From assembly GCA_041740995.1 (NCBI GenBank), contig JBGSKY010000111.1, positions 1-28,700 on the forward strand: DNA of 28,700 bases, written 5' to 3'. Below are positions 1-7,997 of this stretch, piece by piece. Under the pieces are notes generated by a model. It searched no databases. It was given only the letters and a program-made list of their open reading frames with translations, and had not been told where the DNA came from. The stretch is from JBGSKY01 sp041740995. GTDB taxonomy: Bacteria; Planctomycetota; Planctomycetia; Pirellulales; Pirellulaceae. The translations under genes and the position numbers were made by a program. Within the stretch, counting starts at the first letter, position 1. Every line of letters begins with the position of its first letter.

Positions 1-2
1 CA

Positions 3-548
3 AACCAAGCGGTTGTGTGGCGTGGACCGATGCTGCATGGTTCGATCACGCAGTTCCTTCGCGACACATTATGGGGTGAACTAGACTACATCATTATCGA
101 CATGCCGCCCGGAACCGGAGACGTTGCGTTGACGTTGTCGCAGCTATTGCCACTGGCCGGTGCGACGATCGTTTGCACACCGCAAGAAATCGCGCTGCTG
201 GACGCCGGAAAAGCGATTGCGATGTTTGAAAAGGTCAAGATTCCAATTTTAGGAATGGTCGAAAACATGAGCGGTTTTACCTGTCCGGACACTGGGAAGT
301 GTTACGACATTTTTGGACGCGGCGGCGCACGCGAGCGGGCTGAGTCGCTGGAAATTCCTTTCCTTGGAGCGTTGCCAATCAATATCAGTTTGCGCGAAAA
401 ATGTGATATTGGCGAACTGGCAGATGCGCTCTCCAATCCACAAATCGCTGCACCGTTTGAAGATGTCACGCGAGCGATGGTGCGATCGCTTTCGGATCAA
501 ATCGGTCGTGGTCAGTCGTCCGTCTCGCCATTGCCAGTGCTCTCTTGA
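3..548 (+). CDS. Mrp/ApbC-type Fe-S cluster carrier ATPase, 3' part
   Basis: C-terminal 181 codons of a P-loop ATPase of the Mrp/NBP35/ApbC family; the reading frame is open to the left edge, so the N-terminal part with the Walker A loop lies outside the window. Seen here: the family signature VVWRGPMLHG at the very start, the D-x-PPGTGD switch block (IIIDMPPGTGD) and the GMVENMSGFTC segment. Members bind a 4Fe-4S cluster at a dimer interface and hand it to apo-proteins in the cytosol. The usual CxxC of that site is not seen; instead there is C-P-D-T-G-K-C, two cysteines six residues apart. This is compatible with a carrier role for the complex I Fe-S subunits downstream, but that link is inference. 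The stop codon is 27 bases before the next gene, so the two may share a transcript. Confidence 0.9.
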   Translation, partial: NQAVVWRGPMLHGSITQFLRDTLWGELDYIIIDMPPGTGDVALTLSQLLPLAGATIVCTPQEIALLDAGKAIAMFEKVKIPILGMVENMSGFTCPDTGKCYDIFGRGGARERAESLEIPFLGALPINISLREKCDIGELADALSNPQIAAPFEDVTRAMVRSLSDQIGRGQSSVSPLPVLS

Positions 549-575
549 TCGCCGATCGGATTGTTCGGCATTGAA

Positions 576-1859
576 ATGGAAAAACGAGTTTGCATCATCA
601 ACGTCGTTGGGCTGACCAGTCGTTTGGTACAGCACGCGCCCAACGTTGCCGCGCTCGGTTCGCCGATCGCTTGGAAGGGCGTTCTGCCGGCGGTTACCAG
701 CACGGCTCAGGCGACGATGATGACGGGCAAATCGCCACGCGAACATGGGATCGTTGGGAATGGTTGGTATTTCCGCGACACGGCAGAAATTCGATTCTGG
801 CAACAAGCGAACTCGCTGGTCCAAGGTGAGAAATTCTACGAAGGTTTTCGTACGGCCAAAATGTTTTGGTGGTACAACCAAAACGCTCCGGTGCAGTGGA
901 GTGTTACCCCGAAGCCGTACTATGGTTGCGATGGTTCGAAACAGTTCGGCGTGCTCGATCACAGCGGTTGTAATTTGGTCGAGAAGCTCGGCCCGTTCCC
1001 GTTTCATGCTTTCTGGGGACCGGCGGCTGGACTGGCAAGTTCGAAGTGGATCGCCGCAGCTTCTGCAGAAGTTATGCGGCAAAACCAACCGCAAATCACG
1101 CTCGTTTATCTGCCACATCTGGATTATGACTATCAACGGTACAGCGATCAAGATCCGCAACGGGTTGTTGAGGTCGATCAATGCGTGGCGACGTTAATCA
1201 GCGCTGCCAACGAGATTGGTGCCGTGCCGATTATTGTCTCCGAGTATGGATTGCGATCGGTCAACCGCGCGGTTTGCTTGAACCGTGTGCTCCGTGAAAA
1301 TGGCTGGTTAGCAGTCCGCGATGGACCGTTTGGCGAAAGCATGTTGCCTGGCGAGTCGGATGCGTTTGCGGTCTGCGATCACCAAGTCGCACATCTTTAT
1401 GTTCGACGACCAGAGCTGCGAAATGAAGTCGCCACTTGCATTCGAAAGTTGGCTGGCGTTGCTAGTGTTGTTGATCCCCAAGAAGTCGGATTGGATCATC
1501 CGCGCAGCGGCGAATGGATTGTGCTATCGGAGTCGGACGCTTGGTTCGCTTATCCTTATTGGCTTGATGACGGTCGCGCTCCGGATTTTGCACGGACAGT
1601 CGATATTCATCGCAAACCGGGCTACGATCCTTGCGAGCTGTTTATGACTTCGAAACTGCGAGCCGGTGCGAGGTTACTGCAAAAGAAGTTAGGAATGCGG
1701 TATAAGATGGATGTGATTCCGCTGGATACAAGACTCGTTCGCGGTTCTCACGGACTGTCGAACGACGGCGTTGATGGTCCGCTAATCATCGGCCCTGACG
1801 CTCCCTCGGACATGCAAGATTTTTTCGGATATGTGCGACGATTACTTGGTTCCTCGTGA
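576..1859 (+). CDS. Alkaline-phosphatase-superfamily (nucleotide pyrophosphatase-like) protein
   Basis: 427 residues, no signal peptide. The fold is recognised from the phosphodiesterase/NPP pattern PAVTSTAQATMMTGKSPREHG (written in parts: nucleophile region 38-45, TGKSPREHG 50-58), the HLDYDY segment near 181-186, SEYGL at 222-226 and SHG at 391-393. Thr41 aligns with the NPP nucleophile. Several of the usual two-metal ligands differ: the first Asp is Val11, the D-x3-H pair is Asp183/Gln187, and the D-H pair is Glu223/Tyr224; His392 is kept. It may be a member of a divergent subfamily with another substrate, or have lost two-metal catalysis. I chose ATG 576 (MEKRVCIINV) over a TTG at 561. 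I have a faint memory of similar proteins in ebo-type clusters but see no ebo neighbour here, so the function is left open. Confidence 0.8.
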   Translation: MEKRVCIINVVGLTSRLVQHAPNVAALGSPIAWKGVLPAVTSTAQATMMTGKSPREHGIVGNGWYFRDTAEIRFWQQANSLVQGEKFYEGFRTAKMFWWYNQNAPVQWSVTPKPYYGCDGSKQFGVLDHSGCNLVEKLGPFPFHAFWGPAAGLASSKWIAAASAEVMRQNQPQITLVYLPHLDYDYQRYSDQDPQRVVEVDQCVATLISAANEIGAVPIIVSEYGLRSVNRAVCLNRVLRENGWLAVRDGPFGESMLPGESDAFAVCDHQVAHLYVRRPELRNEVATCIRKLAGVASVVDPQEVGLDHPRSGEWIVLSESDAWFAYPYWLDDGRAPDFARTVDIHRKPGYDPCELFMTSKLRAGARLLQKKLGMRYKMDVIPLDTRLVRGSHGLSNDGVDGPLIIGPDAPSDMQDFFGYVRRLLGSS

Positions 1860-1960
1860 CATAAAACTTTTTTGACTAGATTTCATTGCGTTGGTTCATC
1901 CCACCAGCGGCGAAATCTTCCTCGCTCAAGACTGAGATTTAGGACCCAAACCCGACCCCC

Positions 1961-2002
1961 GTGGGTCAATTTTCAGCGCCGCCCTGGGTCCATTTTCAAT
2001 GC
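1961..2002. mobile_element. Probable terminal-repeat remnant of an IS21-family element
   Basis: Two imperfect direct repeats 23 bases apart: GTGGGTCAATTTTCA at 1961-1975 and CTGGGTCCATTTTCA at 1984-1998. IS21-family insertion sequences carry multiple internal terminal repeats, and this GGGTCAATTTTC type is what I recall from such ends. No istA or istB coding sequence remains nearby, so at most this is a relic. The family assignment comes from memory of the motif, not from a search. Confidence 0.42.
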
Positions 2003-2041
2003 TTATCTTCATACGAAGGTTCGACGACGAAGATGATGTAA

Positions 2042-2182
2042 GACGTTAGCTTTGCCGCTGGTGTGACTCCAGGAACGCGGGTCTGGATCGCTGCGGTTTG
2101 GTATAACGCGAAAGCCCAAGATGGTCCGATGTCGCAACCGACTTCGGCGCTGATCGGCTACGGCATGTCGGCCGCTGCCTAG
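2042..2182 (+). pseudogene. C-terminal fragment of an unidentified gene
   Basis: An open frame of 46 codons without a start codon, ending at TAG 2180-2182. It reads D-VSFAAGVTPGTRVWIAAVWY, then NAKAQDGPMSQPTSALIGYG and MSAAA. The composition (WIAAVWYN, DGPMSQPTSA) looks like the last strands of a beta-rich planctomycete protein rather than random frame. The frame is blocked just upstream by TAA at 2039-2041, and directly before it lies the IS21-like end remnant. A reading is that an insertion or deletion cut off the 5' part of the gene. The parent protein family is not identified. Confidence 0.45.
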
Positions 2183-2214
2183 TACATAGTGCTAGAACAT
2201 TTTTATCTTATCTG

Positions 2215-2238
2215 TAGGCCAGGACCTGTCCTGGCCTA
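2215..2238. repeat. Perfect palindrome, dispersed repeat copy 1
   Basis: Arms TAGGCCAGGAC (2215-2225) and GTCCTGGCCTA (2228-2238) are perfect complements with a 2-base centre. It lies between the fragment ending at 2182 (plus strand) and the gene ending at 2250 (minus strand), a place where a bidirectional terminator would fit, although no clear T-run follows. A 20-base core is repeated with two changes at 23433-23452, also between convergent genes. Confidence 0.6.
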
Positions 2239-2249
2239 CTCGCTGATCA

Positions 2250-3584
2250 TCATTTTCGCAACATCAAGTAAAGCGGAGATTCGGTGATCGGCAGCTGCAA
2301 GGTTTCTGAAACTTGTTCTGGCGATGGAGCGGCGGCGGCGGCATCACTGATTGGCATGGCTTCTATGCTCTCGATCCGCCAGCCTTCGAGTGGAAGTGTG
2401 ACGATCGATTGACGACCTTCTCCCGTTGGACTCCACGCGACCCAAACGCGCCTGTTGGAATCTTCGCCGTGTACGAATTCGTAGACCGCCGACTCATGCG
2501 GTTGCTGCGCGACAACACGTGAGAAACGATAATCTCCGAGCATGGCCGACAAATGAGACACGGCGTAGAACGATGGTTTGGGAACAAATTTTCGAGTCAA
2601 GCCGGACGATGCATGCAGCTTGGGTTCGTCGTCATCGTTGAAGAAATAGATATAAGCTCGCTGCAAATCCATGGTCGCGAACCGAAAGAACGAACGCACC
2701 AACCATTGTGCCTGCTCTAGATCCGAATTGCCCTGCCATTTTGCAAAGTCACCTTCGGCCGCAGGCAATTGGGTCGAGCTGTCGTAGCCGAACTCGGTCA
2801 GCCAAACTTCCTTGTCGGCCGCGTTCTCGTTTCGCCAATCGATCAGCCGCTGTATATCGTGATGAAAACCTGGAAAACGGTCATCCTCGGGAAACGATCG
2901 CTCCCACGTTGGCCAAGGTTTGAGCATCGCGTAGCTGTGAATGTTCAGCACATCGTATAGCGGTTCGAGGCCTCGCAGGCTATCGATTGATTTGTGATAG
3001 TCGCCGCTTTCACCATTCAGAACATTGCAGGTCGCGATCTTAAGTTTTGGGTCGCCACGACGAAGCCCAGCAGCCATATTTTCGAAGATTTCACGATAGG
3101 CTGCGTCATCGTATTTGCCCGGCTCGTTGCCAATTTCCACTGCTTCAACCAATGGCGTTTTGGCTGAAGGACCGAAGCTTTTCGCAAACGCTTCGCCATA
3201 CCGACTCGCATCTTCAACTCGATTGTTCCAGCTGTCTGGCGGGACCTTATCAAACATCAAGCAGGCATCGGTGCGGAAACCCTGCTGCTGCCACGAGCCA
3301 TAGACCGAATCCCACCGTACACCGTTTTGCGCAGACGGAAATTGTAAGGCGGCATTGGTTTCCTTGCCCCAATCCCAATCGATCGGATGATAATCGCGGA
3401 CCAGATCGCAGACCGGAGCATAAAGCTCGGGCTTGAAGCTGACCGTATGTCCATTGATGCCGATAAAGTCGCGCATCAACGGCTTGGGCCATTGATCCTC
3501 CTGGCCATTGGCGACCATCGGACGAATGGAAAAGCCTAGCAGCAAGACGACGGCCGCAAACGGGAACCGAAATTGACGTGTCAT
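2250..3584 (-). CDS. Exported clan-A glycoside hydrolase-like protein
   Basis: 444 residues. Residues 1-28 form a signal peptide (basic start, hydrophobic AVVLLLGF core, probable cleavage after VANG). The rest fits a TIM-barrel glycosidase of clan GH-A (GH5/GH39/GH44-like): EIGNEPG with the probable acid/base Glu154, an NIHSYAM strand near 214-220, and WLTEFGYDSS with the probable nucleophile Glu264, followed by aromatic-rich FFRFATMDLQRAYIYFF and a C-terminal beta-strand region from about 370. Both catalytic glutamates are present, so activity on a polysaccharide in the periplasm or outside is plausible. I cannot assign a GH family or substrate. The ATG at 3584 gives a clean signal peptide; no strong ribosome site precedes it. 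Confidence 0.8.
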   Translation of the reverse strand: MTRQFRFPFAAVVLLLGFSIRPMVANGQEDQWPKPLMRDFIGINGHTVSFKPELYAPVCDLVRDYHPIDWDWGKETNAALQFPSAQNGVRWDSVYGSWQQQGFRTDACLMFDKVPPDSWNNRVEDASRYGEAFAKSFGPSAKTPLVEAVEIGNEPGKYDDAAYREIFENMAAGLRRGDPKLKIATCNVLNGESGDYHKSIDSLRGLEPLYDVLNIHSYAMLKPWPTWERSFPEDDRFPGFHHDIQRLIDWRNENAADKEVWLTEFGYDSSTQLPAAEGDFAKWQGNSDLEQAQWLVRSFFRFATMDLQRAYIYFFNDDDEPKLHASSGLTRKFVPKPSFYAVSHLSAMLGDYRFSRVVAQQPHESAVYEFVHGEDSNRRVWVAWSPTGEGRQSIVTLPLEGWRIESIEAMPISDAAAAAPSPEQVSETLQLPITESPLYLMLRK

Positions 3585-3707
3585 AAGTTGGTTTGATAGT
3601 TGGAAGCCTTTAACTGAACAACTTCCAATTATAATCCACGGAACCTTGCCGCGTTGGTGATCGCTGGCGAAAGCGTCTTCGTTCGAACTTCGGTGCAGCC
3701 GGTGTCA

Positions 3708-3761
3708 AACATGCTGACATCCAATGACTGCAGCATGTTCAAGCACGATGTGTCGCACATC
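3708..3761. terminator. Two stem-loops between the minus-strand genes
   Basis: In the 214-base gap 3585-3798 there are two perfect hairpins. AACATGCTG (3708-3716) pairs with CAGCATGTT (3731-3739) across a 14-base loop, and GATGTG (3747-3752) pairs with CACATC (3756-3761) across a 3-base loop. They lie after the stop of the WxxGxW gene and about 120 to 180 bases before the start of the hydrolase gene. They could end the upstream transcript or act as an operator for the downstream one. No U-run marks an intrinsic terminator. Nothing else was seen in this gap. Confidence 0.35.
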
Positions 3762-3798
3762 TGACAGACGTTACGATCCGCAATTTTCGCGGCAGATT

Positions 3799-6210
3799 CT
3801 ATTTGTTTTTGCCCTTACCACCTTTACCCTCAGCCTTGCCTGCTGCAGGGGCAGGTGCCGGAGCTGGTGCGGCTTTCTTCTCTGCTTTCGGGGCAGGTGC
3901 CGGAGTCGGCGCGGGTTCGGGGCTCGGTGTAGGCAACGCTTTCTTTTGGGCCGCAGGCGCCGGAGCTGGACTAGGTGCCGCTTTCCTATCCGCTGCAGCA
4001 GGCGGTGTCAAATTTTTGGCCTGCTCCCTAACCGCTTGATTGGCACCCTGGTTCAGTTTTGCAGCAGCCTTGCCCGCAGATTCTAATGGGTTCGAAGCCG
4101 CTGCCGGGCTGTTCGCCGCCGGTGGTTTCTTCGCATCGTTGCCCGCTGAAGGCGGTGTAGCTCCATTGCCATTTCCCTTGGCGGATGTGTCTGGCTTCAC
4201 GCCGTTCGGATTGGGAGCGGCGTTGCGATTGGCTCCCCGATCGCGATCCTGCGAAGGATTGGCCGGAGCGCCTGGCAAGTTCAATCCAGGTGCGTTTTGT
4301 GCAGGGGCGTTCTGCCGGCTGGGCAGATTCGGACGATCCGATCCGTTTCTGTCGGCTGGCGAACCGTCTGGTTTTTGATTCGCGGCTTTGGGGTTATTCG
4401 AGCCTCGACCTCCGAGTCGGCTGCGTAGTTCATCTAAGTCATTGGCAGTCGGTGGAGCTTTGTCATTTGCAGAAGCGTTTGGAGCAATTGCATCGGGCTT
4501 GGTCGGCTGTGTTGCTGAATTCAAAGCGTCTGTTTGCTTCTGACGAATCTCGTTTCGTCGTTGGCTAATCTCTTCGCGACTTAGCCGCTGAGGACTCTCT
4601 TCATTGCCACGGTTCAAATCACTGCCTCGGTTCGAACTCAAGCCGTTCGAATTGGCTGCATCTAGCAGTGACTGTGCCGAATTGCGTTTCGCATTAGGCT
4701 CGCGACCGGTCGCGTTGTCATTGCGTGCACTCTCGGCCCGCTCCGCCTTTGCAGCTTTACGTTTTGCGGCGTCATCTGAACTTTCGGCTCTTAAGCCGGT
4801 TGCGATCGCGTTCGAAGTTGCGGACGAATTCGCGTTGAATCGTAGATGTTTGGTATCGATCTTACTCGCGACGTCGTTTGATCTTTCGCGTAAAGATTCG
4901 TCGGTTTGCACGGTGGCTCGCAAGCGATCCGCTTCGCTCCCTGCACGCTCCAAGTCCCTTCGCGTGCTGGCGAACTGCCGGACTGGTGCAACCGATTGTG
5001 CTAACTGACTTGCCGCCGTTTGTTGGATTCCTTGCAGCGCAAACGGTAGCCCGAAATCTGCTTTTCGATTGGCAAGACTAGCGATGGTTGCAGCTCGTAA
5101 CGCCACCGATTGCTGTTGAGCGTTGAAGCCTGCGTACTGTGTGCGGCCGGCGGCGTAAGTGTTGGCTGGACGCAGATTTTGATTGGCTTGAAAATATCGT
5201 TGCAGCCTTACGATCTGCTGAATCAAACCTGTGCTGCGACCTTGATTGGAGTAGTAGCTGTAGAGCGGATCGAAGCGACGTGTCGTCTGGTAGTAATTGC
5301 CCCACGGGTAGATATTGTTTTGACCTGAGTAGCCATAGTAATTGCCATACAGGTAGTGGTTGTATTGCGGGTAGACGAACAGATTTGCATACCATGCAGG
5401 ATTAGTGTCGATGACATAAGTTGGCCTGTATTGATAAGTCGCGACAGGATTTGTAAACCGGACGGGACAGAAGATGGTGCCGCGATCTGCGATGTTATAA
5501 TCCCAGTAGCCAGCGCGATAGACGCAACCGCTTGGAGTCCAGACGTAACGAGTTGGAACCCAAACCCAGTTTTCGTTGCTAGGTGCCCAGTATCCAGCTT
5601 GCCAGTAATAGTCAGTTTGCTCATAGACCCAACATCCAGGAATCCAAAAGTGATCCTGATCGGGAGCGGCACTGCTCGGTCCATTTTCGATGGATGGCGG
5701 TGGCGAAGGGAGGTAAGCGATCTCTTCAGCGCCGGAGCTGAGCCAAAAACCGCTAATCCATTGGTAGCCGCGATCGATGTCCATCCAGTAACCTGGAACC
5801 CATTGTTGATCCGGTGGAACCTGTCGCCAAATACCGCTGACCCAGATGAAGTCTTGGAGCTCTGGATCAAAGCCCCAATAACCTGGAATCCAGGTGATAT
5901 CTTTTAAGTCTGGTTTGTAACTCGGCGGAAGCTCCTGAATGAGATCTGGCGGACGCTTGGCAACAACAACGCCAGCTTCTGGATCGGACGAATATTGTTC
6001 TGCGTACGCTTCATGTAATGGCCCTCGCATGAGTACGGAAAACTCGTCGGTTTCTGTGTCGGCATCAAGCACCTCCGCGTCAGAGCTAGGCGGCTGAGGA
6101 ATTGCAGGCGGCAAGTTTTCTTGCGCCAGGGCGAAACCCGAATAGCTGCAAGAAATTGCGAGTGATAAGGCCCACACGCCAAGATGGACCGGAGTTTTTG
6201 ATCTAAGCAT
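3799..6210 (-). CDS. Secreted WxxGxW-repeat protein with long Pro/Ala/Lys-rich tail
   Basis: 803 residues from ATG 6210; a TTG 48 bases further upstream is also in frame, but the ATG gives a proper signal peptide (residues 1-30, ending FALAQ). Six W-x2-G-x-W motifs are seen at 107-112, 123-128, 137-142, 151-156, 189-194 and 203-208, plus a variant RAGYW near 232. This is the WxxGxW repeat family, frequent in planctomycete exported proteins and of unknown role. A Tyr/Asn/Gln-rich segment (about 255-330) follows, then a low-complexity, charged and probably disordered part from about 450. The last 80 residues are alternating Pro-Ala and Lys blocks ending GKGGKGKNK. The DNA of this tail (3840-3975) is a run of short Pro-Ala codon repeats that may vary in length. 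It probably acts at the cell surface (inference). Confidence 0.85.
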   Translation of the reverse strand: MLRSKTPVHLGVWALSLAISCSYSGFALAQENLPPAIPQPPSSDAEVLDADTETDEFSVLMRGPLHEAYAEQYSSDPEAGVVVAKRPPDLIQELPPSYKPDLKDITWIPGYWGFDPELQDFIWVSGIWRQVPPDQQWVPGYWMDIDRGYQWISGFWLSSGAEEIAYLPSPPPSIENGPSSAAPDQDHFWIPGCWVYEQTDYYWQAGYWAPSNENWVWVPTRYVWTPSGCVYRAGYWDYNIADRGTIFCPVRFTNPVATYQYRPTYVIDTNPAWYANLFVYPQYNHYLYGNYYGYSGQNNIYPWGNYYQTTRRFDPLYSYYSNQGRSTGLIQQIVRLQRYFQANQNLRPANTYAAGRTQYAGFNAQQQSVALRAATIASLANRKADFGLPFALQGIQQTAASQLAQSVAPVRQFASTRRDLERAGSEADRLRATVQTDESLRERSNDVASKIDTKHLRFNANSSATSNAIATGLRAESSDDAAKRKAAKAERAESARNDNATGREPNAKRNSAQSLLDAANSNGLSSNRGSDLNRGNEESPQRLSREEISQRRNEIRQKQTDALNSATQPTKPDAIAPNASANDKAPPTANDLDELRSRLGGRGSNNPKAANQKPDGSPADRNGSDRPNLPSRQNAPAQNAPGLNLPGAPANPSQDRDRGANRNAAPNPNGVKPDTSAKGNGNGATPPSAGNDAKKPPAANSPAAASNPLESAGKAAAKLNQGANQAVREQAKNLTPPAAADRKAAPSPAPAPAAQKKALPTPSPEPAPTPAPAPKAEKKAAPAPAPAPAAGKAEGKGGKGKNK

Positions 6211-6774
6211 TATGTTCACACTAAGGGCACTAAGAGGAGCTGTTTTGGAAACAAGCAATATTTAAAACGCAAACGCCGTACCAGTGTCTTTTGTGTTGAA
6301 TGCCAGAATGATTTCCGAGCACGATGGGATTTCGATGTGTTAATAGCGGTCGCATTTGAGCTAGTTGAACGAATCTAGACCACAGATTGTCAATAGGCGT
6401 CATTGAATAAGAGTCTTTCTGTGAGCGTGGATCATGCGGAAAAGGTCACTTAGGCTTCCGTACTGACTGAGAAATCGATCGACTACGATCTGGTATTTTA
6501 CAAGCACCGAAGATGATCGATTGTCCGATCCCGTCACTGCGCTAATGGGCTGATTGAAACAGCTTGGGCGAGCGACTCGTCATTGAACTAAACTGTTACC
6601 AACAAAATATTTTGGTTTAGCATGACATGTACTTTCGTTGGACGCTGCAAAGTTGATACTCACATTTCCGAGAAATTTTTGTATTAACGCATTCGTTTTC
6701 GAATCGTTAAACGAAGTCAATTTTTGAGTGACCATAATGATCATTCAGCAATTTTTGGGGTTTAGAATCAAGCA
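6211..6774. other. 564-base divergent intergenic region
   Basis: The region separates the minus-strand WxxGxW gene from the plus-strand ATP-grasp gene and must hold both promoters. It is AT-richer than the flanking genes, mainly over 6590-6770. I see no coding frame with convincing composition. Visible structure: an AT palindrome AAAATATTTT near 6605, an AATGATCATT palindrome near 6737, and the stem-loop listed separately at 6684-6710. No clear -35/-10 pair could be chosen. Confidence 0.5.
6684..6710. promoter_or_regulatory. Inverted repeat upstream of the ATP-grasp gene
   Basis: TTAACG-C-ATTCG (6684-6695) is complementary to CGAAT-CGTTAA (6700-6710), with one bulged base and a TTTT loop. 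It ends 64 bases before the ATG at 6775, so it may be an operator or leader hairpin. No known regulator is recognised. Confidence 0.3.
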
Positions 6775-7944
6775 ATGCAACCATGGGTTTTGATCGGAGC
6801 CTCCTGTCGAGCGGCGGCGGAATGTCTCAAAGCGATTGGGATCGAAAGTGAATGTTATGATCGGTTCGCCGATCGCGACACTCGGTTGCTTGCCGATTGC
6901 AAACGGATCGATCAGGATTTGCAAGCGAGCGATTTGGGGCCAGCTCGACGAATTGTGCTGCCCTGCGGTGGGCTTGAGAATCAGCTCAACTTGTGGCACG
7001 AACTGCAACGCCATCATTGCTTGCTTGGACCGACGGTTGAACAAGTCAAGCGGCTTCGCGATCCGTTCTATCTGGCTGATCGATGTCTTCGCTTCGGTCG
7101 CCGACTTCGTTTTCCTTCGCTGGCAAACAAGCGACTTGAAACGAAGACTGACGATCAGTGGCTCGTTAAATCACGCGCGTCGGCTGGCGGATTGCGGGTC
7201 GCGAGGTTTGTCGATGATGGGTCAGAGCCTCCGACAGATTGCTATTTTCAGCGTCATGTTGTTGGACAAGCGTTCGGCGTAGTCTGCGTTCGTGACTCAG
7301 ATGCGACTCGGATCGTGCACGTAAGTCAACAGCTTAACGCCGGTACCGAAGATGGTCTGCCAGAATTTCTTTATCGTGGTTCGATTGACTGCAACAGCTT
7401 CAATCGGACAATTGAAGATCGGATTGCTGTCTTCGTCGATTTGTTGTGCAGCGAGTTAGGTTATCGAGGAATTCTACAAGCGGACTTCCTTATCGATCCG
7501 TCCGGCGAAGTCTACTTGCTGGAATTCAATCCGCGATGGACCTCTGCTATGGAACTGGCGGAGCTCGCGAGCCCCGGTTCGTTGCTTACAAGTTTTGCGG
7601 AACTTGCTGGCGAAGAGGTTGGACCAATTCTCAACCGCTTTGACAATCCAACTGAAAGCGCACATTGGTATTTTTCAAAACGGGTGATTTACGCTACGGA
7701 GGATTTGCAGATCGATGAAGCGATTTCAGATCGAATGATGAGCCATCGCGGTTGGGAAACGATCGGTACGAGTTTGTATTGGCGATTGGCTGATATTCCG
7801 ATGTTCGAACAGACAATCGATCGTGGCAGCCCAGTTTGCACGCTGATTGCGAAAAGCGAATCGTTGCAGATTTTAGGTTCCGAAGAACCGGACGGCTTGT
7901 GCCGTGCCACTAACAATGCTTCGTATTTCTTTGGCCAATCCTAG
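6775..7944 (+). CDS. ATP-grasp superfamily ligase-like protein
   Basis: 389 residues, cytosolic. An N-terminal pre-ATP-grasp domain (MQPWVLIGASCRAAAECLKA, residues 1-20) is followed by the ATP-grasp part: Lys132 with the SAGGLRV loop at 136-142, the FQRHVVGQAFGV strand, LLEFNPRW with Glu250, Asn252 and Arg254 as probable Mg/ATP ligands, and a C-terminal lobe to about 369. This matches predicted ATP-dependent carboligases of the COG2232 kind, which in planctomycetes and methylotrophs can accompany tetrahydromethanopterin-linked C1 genes; no such gene is present here, so the substrate is unknown. Codon 370 coincides with the first base of a 92-base palindromic repeat, and the last 20 residues (EEPDGLCRAT, NNASYFFGQS) and the stop are encoded by that repeat. 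The natural end was therefore probably replaced by repeat insertion. Confidence 0.8.
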   Translation: MQPWVLIGASCRAAAECLKAIGIESECYDRFADRDTRLLADCKRIDQDLQASDLGPARRIVLPCGGLENQLNLWHELQRHHCLLGPTVEQVKRLRDPFYLADRCLRFGRRLRFPSLANKRLETKTDDQWLVKSRASAGGLRVARFVDDGSEPPTDCYFQRHVVGQAFGVVCVRDSDATRIVHVSQQLNAGTEDGLPEFLYRGSIDCNSFNRTIEDRIAVFVDLLCSELGYRGILQADFLIDPSGEVYLLEFNPRWTSAMELAELASPGSLLTSFAELAGEEVGPILNRFDNPTESAHWYFSKRVIYATEDLQIDEAISDRMMSHRGWETIGTSLYWRLADIPMFEQTIDRGSPVCTLIAKSESLQILGSEEPDGLCRATNNASYFFGQS

Positions 7945-7973
7945 CGGAACGGGCGCAAGCCCTTCGGTTCTTC
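7882..7973 (-). repeat. 92-base palindromic repeat, copy A1
   Basis: Outer arms begin GAAGAACCGGACGGC and end GCCCTTCGGTTCTTC. It is the reverse complement form of copies B1 and B2 at 23991-24198. It overlaps the last 21 codons, including the stop, of the ATP-grasp gene. The inner hairpin seen in the B copies is decayed (CAATGC-ttc-GTATTT). Confidence 0.9.
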
Positions 7974-7997
7974 TTGTTGGATGCAAGTTCACATGCG

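Noticed and set aside
249..1181. Long minus-strand frame of 310 codons
   Set aside because: It lies opposite the well-supported Mrp and phosphodiesterase-like genes, is rich in Arg/His/Ser with no motif, and looks like an antisense shadow.
3724..4378. Plus-strand Gly/Ala/Arg-rich frames
   Set aside because: They are the antisense of the Pro/Ala-rich tail of the WxxGxW protein; the composition follows from the repeats.
5223..5870. Minus-strand frame of 215 codons
   Set aside because: It is another frame of the WxxGxW gene, with no family resemblance.
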